Notes: generated by a model not told the origin, from the sequence alone. DNA of 64,000 bases from Acidobacteriota bacterium (GCA_023441255.1 JAEZPW010000313.1:1-64000); one strand, 5' to 3'. Shown: positions 25,710-34,620, counted from the stretch's first letter. Made by a program: numbers and translations.

Positions 25710-26180
25710 ATGATCGATACTCGTCACCGTCCTGAGATCATTATCGCGAACGAAGATGCTGCTTTCCTGAGCGTTATTTCGTCTTATCTTGGGCAGTTCT
25801 TTCACGTCAAAGCAGCCGTTCGCACGGGAGATGACCTCATCCGTGTTGCTCCTCGAATGAGACCGGACGCAATCGTTGCCGACATGGACATTCCGGTTGG
25901 AGAGGGAATTGACGTCATGGTGGCCTTGAAGACGTTGGGCATCGATCCATTGGAGTCGCCGATCCGCAATGGATTGGATCTCGCCGCCGCCTTCACACAG
26001 GCGAAAATTCATATTCCTTTCGTGTTGATGGGCTCGGAAACGGAAGGCGTGGAGTCTTTACTGCAGCAGGGTGCATCAGCATACGTTCACAAGTACGACG
26101 TATATGCTGATCTGAAACAAGCCGTGTTGCTTGCGATTGAAGGGCGCAAGTTCATTTCTCGCAGTAGCGTTAGGCGCTGA
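25710..26180 (+). CDS. Divergent receiver-like protein with an insertion
   Basis: 156 residues from the ATG at 25710 with AAGGTGG upstream; a frame extension to 25458 runs through the response-regulator relic and is rejected. The order is receiver-like: IIIANEDAAFLSVISSYL, Asp58 in AIVADMDIPVGEGIDV, and Lys128 in ASAYVHKYD. About 20 residues (TLGIDPLESPIRNGLDLAAA) are inserted after the third strand/helix, where normal receivers are compact. No output domain follows. It may be a phosphorelay intermediate or an altered receiver. A hairpin follows the stop. Confidence 0.7.
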   Translation: MIDTRHRPEIIIANEDAAFLSVISSYLGQFFHVKAAVRTGDDLIRVAPRMRPDAIVADMDIPVGEGIDVMVALKTLGIDPLESPIRNGLDLAAAFTQAKIHIPFVLMGSETEGVESLLQQGASAYVHKYDVYADLKQAVLLAIEGRKFISRSSVRR

Positions 26181-26215
26181 ATCGTAAGTGCAGACAATCT
26201 GCAAAGCGATTCTTT
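26179..26215 (+). terminator. Nested hairpin terminator
   Basis: Outer stem GAATCG / CGATTC and inner stem TGCAGA / TCTGCA around a 3-base loop, then TTT, overlapping the receiver stop codon. The DUF4239 gene converges from the right. Confidence 0.5.
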
Positions 26216-26252
26216 GATGGGTCGGGCATCGCGTAAGCTCTCGTTGCTCCGA

Positions 26253-27053
26253 CTACTTCATGGTTTCCCGCAATGCATGAAGCGCCTGATCCATTGATGT
26301 TAGATTGATGAGCCCCGCTCGTGGATACTCGAGGTCCAGGACAACGTAAATAGAACCGGCGACTACTAGCGAAAAGAGCAGCATGTGAAAAGTGCTACGT
26401 TTCGCCTGGGGTGACATGGCAAAGCCAGAGATCATCCCCGCCACGACAGCAAGCATAACCAGGAGGGCAAGGATGATCGTTGGCGCATGCGTGCGCGCTG
26501 CCATAGTGCGAGTCGTAGTGATGTCGATCATTTCGTTGAGTGCCGGCAGGACCAGGAGACACGCGTCCGGCTTGGGATCCGCCCTGCACGCCATCACCGA
26601 ACGGGACCATATCTCGCGCTGCACGCGCTCACTCTTTTCGAGGGCCGCCGCCGACGCAGCCCTGTCCAGAAACTTGTCGAAGACCTGAATTCGCAACTCC
26701 AGGTAATCGCGGAAAAGTTGTCGGATTGGCGATTGAGCAGATGGGTTTAGCACGTCGATGCGCAAATAGGCAGTTCCGATAGCGTTTGCCTCCTGGACAA
26801 TTTGTGCACGCCGCACTACCAGACGGTCAGAAGCGCCGCTGAATGTGAAAGCCAGAATCAGGCCGAGCAGTCCGAAAACGGCCGCATCAACGGTGCCGAT
26901 CACCTCGATGGATGTTTCTGTGTGACTGAACCTCCCCCTGCGTCCGATCCGGTAGCCGATCTCCATTGAGACCAACATCGCCAGAAACAGACATCCTGCG
27001 GCAACTATCTCCATTGTTGGCGTCACGTTCTTAGCCGCCGTCCAAAACCGCAT
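26253..27053 (-). CDS. DUF4239 (bestrophin-like) membrane protein
   Basis: 266 residues. Two hydrophobic segments at the N-terminus (IVAAGCLFLAMLVSMEIGY and AAVFGLLGLILAFTFSGASD) flank a short loop. A soluble helical region (about 80-190) with DRLVVRRAQIVQEANAIGTAYLR follows, then two more hydrophobic spans near the end (TIILALLVMLAVVAGMISGF, MLLFSLVVAGSIYVVLDLEYPR). The 'LLAFTFSGA..R...R...V.EAN.IGTAYLR' core and 'D.E.PR.G' end are typical of DUF4239, distantly related to bestrophin channels. An inner-membrane location and perhaps ion conductance are inferred from that relation only. Confidence 0.85.
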   Translation of the reverse strand: MRFWTAAKNVTPTMEIVAAGCLFLAMLVSMEIGYRIGRRGRFSHTETSIEVIGTVDAAVFGLLGLILAFTFSGASDRLVVRRAQIVQEANAIGTAYLRIDVLNPSAQSPIRQLFRDYLELRIQVFDKFLDRAASAAALEKSERVQREIWSRSVMACRADPKPDACLLVLPALNEMIDITTTRTMAARTHAPTIILALLVMLAVVAGMISGFAMSPQAKRSTFHMLLFSLVVAGSIYVVLDLEYPRAGLINLTSMDQALHALRETMK

Positions 27054-27183
27054 TTGCTGATACCGTCTTGGACGAACAGATAGGGATAGATAGCGTTACT
27101 ACTGCGTCCGCCTATGTTAGTGACGTCGGTCCGCAACTGCGCTGAACCTGCACAGCACGTTGGACATCGGTCACCCTGCAGTT

Positions 27184-27753
27184 CTACTTGCGGCGAGCGA
27201 GAGTGTAGCTCACTCCAAGAACGAATCGAATGCGCGACTGGCCAGTATCGGCGAAATGTGTCCGCAAAAGATCAAGATTGCCACGAAACGCCCAATGCGG
27301 ATTCAGGTGAAAATCTGCGCCACCGCCCACTTGCCAGGAGAATGCGTTATCTGAGGTCGAGATTTCAGTTGCGCCAACTTCCTGAATCTTACTGCTCAGA
27401 TGGGAGCCGCCAAACTGAGCCTCGACGAAAGGACTTATATTATGTTTCTTGACTTTGGGGAAGAATATACGGGGACCGACCAAGAAATTCTGGAGATGGC
27501 TCTTGGAAGACACGTTGCCGATACTTGTGAGCTCAAACGTTCCGATACGAGAGGTGTCCCACATAGTGTCGTAATTGAGCCCAATGGAGACTCTACGATT
27601 GAACCAGAGGGCGACTCCTAATCCCAATCCGTCTACGCCAAAATCGCCCGTAGAATGGGCCCACCCACCGCTTAGCTCAAGGTTCTGACCAAAGCTCAAC
27701 GACGAGAACAGAAAAAACATCGTCAAAAGCAAACAGATCACAACGCATTTCAC
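27184..27753 (-). CDS. Outer-membrane beta-barrel protein
   Basis: 189 residues from the GTG at 27753, preceded by GGGAGG six bases upstream; an upstream start at 27783 has no such site. Signal peptide VVICLLLTMFFLFSSLSFGQ. Alternating strands follow (LELSGGWAHS, LGVALWFNRRVSIGLNYD, NFLVGPRIFF, ISPFVEAQFGGSHLS, FSWQVGGGADFHLN), ending IRFVLGVSYTLARRK. This is the layout of small 8-stranded barrels, and it shares the 'GPR.FF......PFVE...GG.H' block with the barrel at 3646. A dyad with perfect CTGT/ACAG arms lies 86 bases upstream. Confidence 0.78.
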   Translation of the reverse strand: MKCVVICLLLTMFFLFSSLSFGQNLELSGGWAHSTGDFGVDGLGLGVALWFNRRVSIGLNYDTMWDTSRIGTFELTSIGNVSSKSHLQNFLVGPRIFFPKVKKHNISPFVEAQFGGSHLSSKIQEVGATEISTSDNAFSWQVGGGADFHLNPHWAFRGNLDLLRTHFADTGQSRIRFVLGVSYTLARRK

Positions 27754-27838
27754 AGTTGCCCTCCCTGTCTGAGGCCGCAGCAAGCTGGTGCACGATCGAA
27801 CGCGGGGAGATGTTAGGAGATACGGCCGTGAACGGGTA

Positions 27839-27854
27839 CTGTCAAAAATAACAG
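27839..27854. promoter_or_regulatory. Candidate operator dyad before the barrel gene
   Basis: CTGTCAAAAATAACAG: perfect CTGT-N8-ACAG arms, 11 of 16 matches to the consensus, 86 bases before the start at 27753. The remainder of 27754..28184 is gene-free. Confidence 0.35.
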
Positions 27855-28184
27855 GTGCACTACAACCAATAGTCAGTGCCCAACCGGTGATATGGGGTTG
27901 CGAGTAGACGAAGAACCTTGCGCTGACGTGGTGTTAGACTCCCGGTGCGGCTTGGCCGAGGCTCACGCAAGGACTCCTCCCCGCAACGACTTTGTAATCC
28001 TAACCAACATGAAACGTCGCGGTTGCCTGACCGTGGCAAGCATTCGCGTCGATCGCTGCGGGAGGCAGAAGCAGAAACGTGTTCTACCCCGTGATTAACA
28101 GAATCACCCTTGCAGTGGAACGTTCACAACTCGCAAGTTTGACAGATCTATCGTGACCAGATTGCAAGAGTGGGTGTCGTGAGT

Positions 28185-29636
28185 TCACCTGGTGACAAGA
28201 AGAATCCATGCGCTCCCTATCGTCAGGAACACCGCCAGGAAGAAAAGCGTCGTCAACAGGCCAAGTTTGTAGAGTTCACGCTGCGTCAGATAGCCACTGC
28301 CGACAAAAATGACATTCTGACTGCCGCCCTGTGGAGTTATGACCGAGAAGTAGCTACTCGCAAAGAATAGTGAAAACGCCATCAGTGGAACTGGTACGCC
28401 CCCGCGGATACCCACGTCGAGAAACACGCCCAGAAGCGCGAGCACCTGCGAAGATTGACTCACGAACATGTAGTGGATAATAACGTAGATGAGTACGAGC
28501 GTCACGTATGTGACTGGCCACGATAGCCCTCCCATGTGTGAAGCCAGTCGCTGGCCTGCGTAGCTCATAAACCCAAGTTCGTTGAGTTGACCGCTCAAGG
28601 CAAACAGAACCGCCAACCACAGGAACGTGGCGAGAGTATCGCCTTGTGTTGCGATATCGTCGAGTGTTAGAACTCCGGTCATGAGCAGGAGGCCGAGACC
28701 GCCGAAAGCAATACTGGTTACGTTCACTTGAAGGCGATCGGCGAAAATCCAGCCCGCAACCATGAATACGAATGCAATTGCGGTGATCCGCTCGTCACGC
28801 GAGAGCGGCCCCAACGCGGCAAGGGAGTTCCGTGCTGCTGCCGGAGCTTCCGGAGTATCGCCCACTCCCGGCGGAAACAGTTTTGCGACGAACCGGGGCA
28901 ACAGCAGGATGGCGATAAGTGCTGGCACGCACGAGGCGATGAGCCATTTGCCGAAGCCGACCTCGAAACCGTATTCTTTCGCGACCTGGATAGCGATCGG
29001 ATTAGCCGACGTGGCGGTCATCCACAGAGCCGACGACACCGCCAGACCCGCCATGCCACAGAACATCAAGTAACCGCCAAGTCGACGGCCTTTTTGGTCA
29101 TCCGGCAAGGAACCCGATCCTCGCGCAACGGAAAGGACGATCGGAAAGAGCACACCGCCACGTGCGGTGTTGCTGGGGAACGCTGGTGCAATCGCCGCGT
29201 CTGTCAGCACAATGCTGTATGCCAACCCAAGCGAGGAACGGCCGAACCGGCTGACCATGAAAAGGCTGATTCGCTGGCCAAGCCCGGACTTTACGACGGC
29301 CTGGGCTACCAGGAATGCAACAACTACCAGCAGAACGCTCGTGTTCGCAAATCCCGCGAACGCCTTGGCCGCAGAGATGGTGTTGGTCAGGACAACAGCT
29401 GCCGCTGCGAGCATCGTGGATGTCAGCAACGGGAATACGCCGAGCAGTACGGAAACGATTGCCGCCGCGAAGACTGCGAATAGGTGCCATGCCTGCGCGG
29501 TTAGACCCGCCGGCACCGGAGCGAACCAGATGCCGATCGCTAAGGCGAACGGCAATGCCCGCTTAAGCAACACGCGCAAACTGATGACCAGCGGACTCTT
29601 CTTCGCGGGCTGTACTACAGCTCCCGGCGTGCTCAT
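28185..29636 (-). CDS. DASS (SLC13) family anion:sodium symporter
   Basis: 483 residues; ATG with AGGAGG upstream. About a dozen hydrophobic spans. The two family signatures are visible as SNTARGGVLFPI (first half) and SVITPQGGSQNVIF (second half), both of the 'S-N-T/ P-x-G' hairpin type that binds sodium and substrate. The group carries di- and tricarboxylates such as malate, 2-oxoglutarate or citrate into the cytoplasm; the plant-plastid-like 2-oxoglutarate/malate branch is the closest in my reading. The lipoprotein gene upstream overlaps it by ATGA, so the two are translated together. Confidence 0.9.
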   Translation of the reverse strand: MSTPGAVVQPAKKSPLVISLRVLLKRALPFALAIGIWFAPVPAGLTAQAWHLFAVFAAAIVSVLLGVFPLLTSTMLAAAAVVLTNTISAAKAFAGFANTSVLLVVVAFLVAQAVVKSGLGQRISLFMVSRFGRSSLGLAYSIVLTDAAIAPAFPSNTARGGVLFPIVLSVARGSGSLPDDQKGRRLGGYLMFCGMAGLAVSSALWMTATSANPIAIQVAKEYGFEVGFGKWLIASCVPALIAILLLPRFVAKLFPPGVGDTPEAPAAARNSLAALGPLSRDERITAIAFVFMVAGWIFADRLQVNVTSIAFGGLGLLLMTGVLTLDDIATQGDTLATFLWLAVLFALSGQLNELGFMSYAGQRLASHMGGLSWPVTYVTLVLIYVIIHYMFVSQSSQVLALLGVFLDVGIRGGVPVPLMAFSLFFASSYFSVITPQGGSQNVIFVGSGYLTQRELYKLGLLTTLFFLAVFLTIGSAWILLVTR

Positions 29637-30232
29637 CGCTCCGGACCTCCTGTCGAAAAGGCCCTACGCTCGGAGCCAACTTGCACACGGCCCGTCAGAC
29701 CGACAGATTGACCTTGAACGTTCCCATCATCGTTTTCGATCAGGAATCGCCAGGAGAATTCGTACCCGCCAGTCGCGCCCTCATAACGACCGGTGCCGCC
29801 GACGAACGTCCCCACAATCTTGTTCTTGCTCGCGGTGCCTTCGCCTCGTAGGTCGCTGAATATCTGGTCGCCATGCTCATCGGTCCAAACTGCCCGGCCG
29901 ATCAGACCGCTCGAGGTGTCACTAAACACGATCGCGTCCGACCGAAACCCTACCCCAGGCCGAGATGTACCTGCGAGTAGCAGAGACCCGTCGAAACTAG
30001 CTATGGACGCTCGCCGGTCTCCTTGCAGGCGCATCATGCTCCGAGTTCCAGTGGCAACCCACGTTCCCTGGAATTCGTGCCAGCCGTCACCAGCGGCGGA
30101 CTGCACGTTCTGTGACGCTGAAGTGCACGATATGCCGAAAAAAACACTGACAATCGCCAATGCGCAGAACAGAGAGCCGCTGACCGTAGTCCGTACAGTC
30201 GTCAGGTATCTACCTGGTGATATCGGTCGCAT
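29633..30232 (-). CDS. Lipoprotein of unknown function, coupled to the DASS transporter
   Basis: 199 residues from the ATG at 30232; a TTG at 30325 would put 31 residues before the signal. The hydrophobic segment LFCALAIVSVFFGISC makes Cys36 the likely lipidated residue. The mature domain is beta-rich with a repeated 'GTW.A.G...M' and 'GTFVGGTGRYEGATGGYEF' pattern, reminiscent of small beta-barrels like the allene-oxide-cyclase/dirigent fold, in which 'GGTGxYxxAxG' recurs. It ends with the ATGA overlap to the DASS gene. A binding role at the periplasmic face, perhaps linked to the anion transported, is an inference from gene order. Confidence 0.65.
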   Translation of the reverse strand: MRPISPGRYLTTVRTTVSGSLFCALAIVSVFFGISCTSASQNVQSAAGDGWHEFQGTWVATGTRSMMRLQGDRRASIASFDGSLLLAGTSRPGVGFRSDAIVFSDTSSGLIGRAVWTDEHGDQIFSDLRGEGTASKNKIVGTFVGGTGRYEGATGGYEFSWRFLIENDDGNVQGQSVGLTGRVQVGSERRAFSTGGPER

Positions 30233-30318
30233 CTGCGGCGCCGCACTTAGATCGATTATCGTGGCTCTTCTCCTGTAGTGCCGGGCACAGTATTCGACGT
30301 GCGGTGCGGAATTCGTAA

Positions 30319-30334
30319 CTATCAAAACTTGCAG
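30319..30334. promoter_or_regulatory. Candidate operator dyad (weak copy) before the lipoprotein gene
   Basis: CTATCAAAACTTGCAG, 10 of 16 matches, 87 bases upstream of the start at 30232; listed for its position only. The 303-base stretch 30233..30535 has no gene. Confidence 0.25.
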
Positions 30335-30443
30335 TGGCTAAGCGAACACTGAGCGGATAGTTCGCATCATGGGCATCGACGGTCAGGTCGACGACAAATC
30401 TGAGAATCACGCCCAAGTGGGCGATTTGATTGATGCTTACAAG

Positions 30444-30459
30444 CTGTCACTCTTGCTAG
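30444..30459. promoter_or_regulatory. Candidate operator dyad before the glycine-zipper gene
   Basis: CTGTCACTCTTGCTAG, 11 of 16 matches, 77 bases upstream of the ATG at 30536. Confidence 0.3.
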
Positions 30460-30535
30460 TTCTCAAAAACAAAACGCCACAATAGCGTTGTCGTTACCGT
30501 GTGCTGTAAGCGAGCGCGCCACGTTGGAGGCGAAT

Positions 30536-31087
30536 ATGCAACTGAATGAGGTACTCGTCCGAAGCGTCGCCTGCTTTTGCGTTAGTGCGTTGCTTGCAGG
30601 CGCTCAGAATGCGCCTGCAAACCCCCAACAGACTGCAAGTGCTGCATCAGCAACTGCGGCGTCAGGATCACCTGCTGCAAAGATCGGACTATTCGTTTAT
30701 CCCCAGAAAGGGCAGAGTTCTGAGCAACAGGCGGAAGACGAACGTACCTGCTATTCATCGGCACAGCAGCAAACTGGCATCGATCCCACCGCGCCGGCTG
30801 CGGCTCCTCAGGAAGCTCAAAAGGCAAAAGGAGGCGGAGCGAAGGGCGCGGCCGGTGGAGCGGCTGGAGGCGCCGCGATTGGCGCGATTGCCGGTGATGC
30901 GGGAACCGGTGCGGCGATCGGAGCCACGGCGGGTGCGGTGCGCGGGCGTCGTCAGCAAAAGAAGGCCAACAAGCAAGCCGAGCAGCAAGCTCAACAACAG
31001 GCCCAGGCCCAACAGCAACAGACATCCGACACCTTTCGCAGGGCTTTTTCTGCGTGTATAGACTCCAAGGGATATTCGGTCAAGTGA
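30536..31087 (+). CDS. Exported glycine-zipper protein
   Basis: 183 residues; ATG with GGAGG five bases upstream (the frame is open further to 30488 but without a site). Signal segment VACFCVSALLAGAQ. Then a low-complexity Ala/Ser/Gln stretch and a domain-like piece (KIGLFVYPQKGQSSEQQAEDERTCYSSAQQQTG). A glycine-zipper follows (KGGGAKGAAGGAAGGAAIGA, IAGDAGTGAAIGATAG), then a Gln/Lys-rich helix and FRRAFSACIDSKGY. The two Cys (one before, one after the zipper) could pair. This matches YMGG-like proteins found in many Gram-negative envelopes, role unknown. Confidence 0.8.
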   Translation: MQLNEVLVRSVACFCVSALLAGAQNAPANPQQTASAASATAASGSPAAKIGLFVYPQKGQSSEQQAEDERTCYSSAQQQTGIDPTAPAAAPQEAQKAKGGGAKGAAGGAAGGAAIGAIAGDAGTGAAIGATAGAVRGRRQQKKANKQAEQQAQQQAQAQQQQTSDTFRRAFSACIDSKGYSVK

Positions 31088-31312
31088 ATCAGCACTTATG
31101 CCGAACATGAGGATGATACCGGCAAGTGAGCCGTTTTGTTGATCCTTGTCGAAGGCAGCAGAACCTTTGGCATTCACCGCGCGCATTTCGGTTCGACGAC
31201 CGACGAGGCGTCGCCCCAGTAAACACTCGGCACCGCGGAGCGAATCTCGGATGTCGAGAAGAATGAGCACGGCTTTCGCGCTGATCTGCAACGAGAGCTT
31301 TCGTGTCTCCCA

Positions 31313-31328
31313 CTAGCAAAAGTTGCAG
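31313..31328. promoter_or_regulatory. Candidate operator dyad (weak copy)
   Basis: CTAGCAAAAGTTGCAG, 11 of 16 matches, 55-107 bases upstream of the two possible starts of the membrane protein gene at 31384. Confidence 0.25.
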
Positions 31329-31383
31329 GTCGTGCTTTGACGATCAGGGCACACCATTCATTTGTAGGCTGATGGGGAATGGT

Positions 31384-32655
31384 ATGCGATGGATACTTGT
31401 CGCGTACCTCCCCTTGCAGCTGGCGAGTTGGAGTATGGCATCTACGCAACAACATGCTCACTTGCAACCACCCAAGGAGCGGCCGCAGCTCGAGGAGCCT
31501 GACGATTTTTCGCTGGTGCTCGGGGGGCCGATTTTTCAGCTCTTTCGCAAATCACACCTCTCCGGCGACGGCCTCCAGCTGCTCCACCGTCGCATTCTCG
31601 TGCTCACGCTGCTGGCCTGGCTGCCGCTTTTTCTGGCGGTTGCTGTCAGCTCTGCCGCCGGCAACCGGCCACAGGTGTCGTTCTGGCGGGATATTGAGGT
31701 ACACGTCCGGTTTCTTGTTGCCCTACCAATTCTTGTCGTCGCCGAGTTGATCGTTCATTTGCGAGTACGGCCTGTCGCGAAAACATTCGTTGACCGCGGC
31801 TTGGTCCCGGCCCAGTTTCTGCCCCGTTTTCACGCTGCGCTCACATCTGCGAAGAAGCTGAGAAACTCAATTCCTCTGGAACTGGGTCTCTTGGCTCTCG
31901 TGTATGTGCTTGGCGTGTCGCTGTGGAACCATCGGGTCGTCCTTGATCTGTCGACCTGGTATTGCATGGCTGGAGGGCGCTGGCGTTTGACCCCGGCCGG
32001 TTACTGGTACGTTTTCGTCAGCATCCCGATCTACCAATTCCTGCTGTTGCGCTGGTACTTCAGGCTGTTTGTGTGGTTTCGTTTCCTGTGGCACGTCCGA
32101 GGCATCAAGCTGAACCTTATCCCCACTCATCCAGACCGCGCTGGCGGCCTTTCGTTCCTGGGCAGGAGTACCTACGCTTTTGGTCCCATCCTCGTTGCGC
32201 AGGGTGCCATGCTCTCTGCTCTGCTTGCCACTCGCATCCTCTACCACGGAGAAAGCGTGCTCGCATACAAACTACAGGCGGGCGGCTTCGTAGCATTTTT
32301 TGTGTTGTTTCTTGTTGCCCCCCTTTTGATGTTTACTCCCCAGTTGGCTCAAGCCAAAAGGAGGGGGCTTGCCGAGTACGGAATGTTGGCGCAGCGCTAT
32401 GTGCAGGGTTTCGAGCAGAAGTGGGTCGTGAGCAATTCCGGTAATTCTGAAGAACTTATCGGCTCATCCGACATACAATCTCTCGCAGATCTTGCAAACA
32501 GTTATGACGTTGTGCGCGAAATGCGTGCGGTGCCATTTGGAATTAAAGATATGTCTCGTCTAGCCGTCGCGACGGCCGCACCCCTGGTACCTCTCTTACT
32601 CACGATATTCTCGCCTGAAGAACTCTTTATGCGCATTCTGAAGGTCGTGTTGTGA
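31384..32655 (+). CDS. Polytopic membrane protein of unknown function
   Basis: 423 residues from the ATG at 31384 (GGGGAAT upstream); an ATG at 31435 (406 residues) is equally plausible because PDDFSLVLGGPIFQLFRKSHL then falls near the start. About seven or eight hydrophobic spans follow: ILVLTLLAWLPLFLAVAV, FLVALPILVVAELIVHL, LELGLLALVYVLGVSLW, FVSIPIYQFLLLRWYF, FGPILVAQGAMLSALL, FVAFFVLFLVAPLLMF, and a final VATAAPLVPLLLTIF. A loop contains NLIPTHPDRAGGLSFL. The family is conserved in several phyla to my knowledge, but without assigned function. A Cys-rich region is absent. Confidence 0.75.
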   Translation: MRWILVAYLPLQLASWSMASTQQHAHLQPPKERPQLEEPDDFSLVLGGPIFQLFRKSHLSGDGLQLLHRRILVLTLLAWLPLFLAVAVSSAAGNRPQVSFWRDIEVHVRFLVALPILVVAELIVHLRVRPVAKTFVDRGLVPAQFLPRFHAALTSAKKLRNSIPLELGLLALVYVLGVSLWNHRVVLDLSTWYCMAGGRWRLTPAGYWYVFVSIPIYQFLLLRWYFRLFVWFRFLWHVRGIKLNLIPTHPDRAGGLSFLGRSTYAFGPILVAQGAMLSALLATRILYHGESVLAYKLQAGGFVAFFVLFLVAPLLMFTPQLAQAKRRGLAEYGMLAQRYVQGFEQKWVVSNSGNSEELIGSSDIQSLADLANSYDVVREMRAVPFGIKDMSRLAVATAAPLVPLLLTIFSPEELFMRILKVVL

Positions 32656-32667
32656 CGTGCGCCGAAG

Positions 32668-33633
32668 CTACCTGACATCGAAAGAGGGCGCCACCTGACT
32701 GCACCACCCGCTGTTATAGCGGGCGCTCCCGTGTGTGAAGCGGAACAACACGCGCAGCCTTATCTCCTGGAACCGGCTTGTGTCAAGAACACGCCTCTCC
32801 GTTGAGGCGAGCTGTGGCACCGCATTTTCTATTTGCCGCGCGCGCTCCCGCACCGGCGGATACGCATCCAAGGTCTGGTCCAGGCTCGTGGAATGAATCT
32901 CATCCCCATCCTGCTCACCGCCGGCCCTATCAAGCAGGTGTGCAAACTCCTGAGGGTCGTATCCGGCCAGATACATGAGTTCAGTCGCAACTCGATCCGC
33001 GTCGAATTCGGAGCTGCGTTTAAAAGGTTGCATCGGAAGACCGCGCTTCGATCGAAGCAAGGTCCGCATCGTGTCGTGCGCAGAGATATGGCCAAGTTCG
33101 TGTGCTATCGCCCCAGCCAACTCGTCTTCGCTTTGCACAGCGAGCATCAATCCGGCATTAACGTATAAATGGCCGGGCACTGAATGCGCGTTGATCTCCT
33201 CATCATTCAAGACCCGGATACGAGGCGGATGGGCCAGGTGTAGTTTCGAGACCGCCAGCAGGCGTATGACAATGCCTGTTAGGTAACGCTCGACTACACG
33301 GTCAGACAGAACTCCTGTGCTGCACTCCACTTTGCGGGAAAGGCGGTCACCGAGCTGCGCCTCTTCCTCCACTGAGTACGCACTCAGTTCACGAATGTTT
33401 CCGTCGGGGACTACTCTTGATGTTCCGCGCTGACGCTCCCGCTCTCGCGAGCCGGACACGCCGCAAGACTCACATATTTTAGGAGTAGCACATTGGACAC
33501 CTGGCGTGAGAGCCAGTACGCCGATGCATAGAACCAGCAACACCACTTTGTAAGCCGACGGCCTTATGCTCGTGCGTGCTGTCCTGGCGCTTCTGCTTGG
33601 GGACGTAATGATGTTGGCGAATTCTACCGTCAC
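32668..33633 (-). CDS. M48 family metalloprotease, exported, shortened (third of three)
   Basis: 321 residues from the GTG at 33633, chosen for GAGG seven bases upstream. Hydrophobic signal VVLLVLCIGVLALTPGVQC. The zinc site is HELGH (His178-His182), with the Glu ligand in SSEFDADRVATELMYLAGYDP. Compared with the proteases at 11459 and 13852, the hydrophobic stretch between HExxH and the Glu ligand is missing: here only DTMRTLLRSKRGLPMQPFKR separates them. The C-terminus also differs. It is likely active but with a reshaped substrate groove. The DUF2780 gene lies 119 bases upstream on the same strand. Confidence 0.82.
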   Translation of the reverse strand: MTVEFANIITSPSRSARTARTSIRPSAYKVVLLVLCIGVLALTPGVQCATPKICESCGVSGSRERERQRGTSRVVPDGNIRELSAYSVEEEAQLGDRLSRKVECSTGVLSDRVVERYLTGIVIRLLAVSKLHLAHPPRIRVLNDEEINAHSVPGHLYVNAGLMLAVQSEDELAGAIAHELGHISAHDTMRTLLRSKRGLPMQPFKRSSEFDADRVATELMYLAGYDPQEFAHLLDRAGGEQDGDEIHSTSLDQTLDAYPPVRERARQIENAVPQLASTERRVLDTSRFQEIRLRVLFRFTHGSARYNSGWCSQVAPSFDVR

Positions 33634-33752
33634 GGACTTGCCTCGCCATGGACTGAAGAAGCCGTATGACACCACGGACCCCGTTCACACGGGTCGGATA
33701 GTAGCCGCCTGGAGATTTCAGCGCCAGGAGCTGCGAGGTGGGCATTCGCAAT

Positions 33753-34244
33753 CTACTGGAGTGCACCTGTAAACAGCGACGCGACGCTCGACCCACCCTT
33801 TGACGCGACGTAGTTCTCCATCACCGGCACAAACTTCCCGACCATTTGGGGAGATAAATGTAGTGATTGAAAAGCACCGGCCAGAGAAGTCAGTCCGCCG
33901 AGATTTCCCGGCACCGCGCCACCCAGGGAATCGAGCGATGATGCCGCTGCTCCTCCCGACGGCGCTGCTTTCAGGAAGCCGTTCATTCCAGGCACGGCCG
34001 CAGCCAGCTTGCTAAAATCACTTGGGCTCAACCGGTTCTTCGCGAGACTAAAGATGGCCCCGGCCCCACCTGTGGCCTGCGCGGGCGTGACATTCAGTTG
34101 GCTCGTGAGCATGCCAACCAAGTCTGCGTTTGGATTCTTCGGTGTGGGTGTAGGAGAGGTTTGTGCCTGCGCTACACCAGCCGCAAGCAGCATCAATAAA
34201 CACGTACTTACCCGGACCACCACCACAGATTTCACCTTATTCAT
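33753..34244 (-). CDS. DUF2780 exported protein
   Basis: 163 residues. Signal peptide VSTCLLMLLAAGVAQAQ, a short Pro/Thr linker (TSPTPTPKNPN), then the DUF2780 domain: LVGMLTSQLNVTPAQATGGA, GAIFSLAKNRLSPSDFSKLA, AAVPGMNGFL, and a closing LHLSPQMVGKFVPVMENYVASKGG. The family (VcgC/VcgE-like) is made of exported helical proteins of unknown function. It may be co-transcribed with the M48 protease downstream. The upstream 376-base divergent stretch (34245..34620) contains a dyad-like element and no gene. Confidence 0.85.
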   Translation of the reverse strand: MNKVKSVVVVRVSTCLLMLLAAGVAQAQTSPTPTPKNPNADLVGMLTSQLNVTPAQATGGAGAIFSLAKNRLSPSDFSKLAAAVPGMNGFLKAAPSGGAAASSLDSLGGAVPGNLGGLTSLAGAFQSLHLSPQMVGKFVPVMENYVASKGGSSVASLFTGALQ

Positions 34245-34316
34245 GACCGGCCTCGACTGAGCACCGCAGAAACGGCGCGTGGTCGCGAGGGTACCGAGTT
34301 GAAGGGCAGCGTTCCA

Positions 34317-34332
34317 CTATCAAGATTGTCAG
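34317..34332. promoter_or_regulatory. Candidate operator dyad before the DUF2780 gene
   Basis: CTATCAAGATTGTCAG, 11 of 16 matches, 73 bases upstream of the start at 34244 in the divergent region. Confidence 0.3.
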
Positions 34333-34620
34333 TTCGTTTCTCTGTACGCCTCAGAATCGGCCTCTGGCCGGGGTAACGCTCGCTCGTTCTAAATCGGCTC
34401 CTCATACTTGTGCTAGTCCCCGTTTCGGAAACTGGCAATTACTCTGGGTTCGTGTTGGACGGCCACTCTTCGTTTTCGCCGCGGGCGTGTATCTGGTTTT
34501 CTTCCAGCCGTTATTCGCGAATGATTGGGAGAGGCGGGGCATCCAGTCTCAGATTAGTACTACACCGTCCGCAGGGCCGGGACATTTCGCGCAAGAGCGG
34601 CAGGAAGATCGTGATTACTC

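Noticed and set aside
27892..28098. 68-codon plus-strand ORF
   Set aside because: No ribosome site and no recognisable pattern in a gene-free region.
28728..29483. Plus-strand open frame of 251 codons
   Set aside because: Antisense to the DASS transporter; no ribosome site and no domain.
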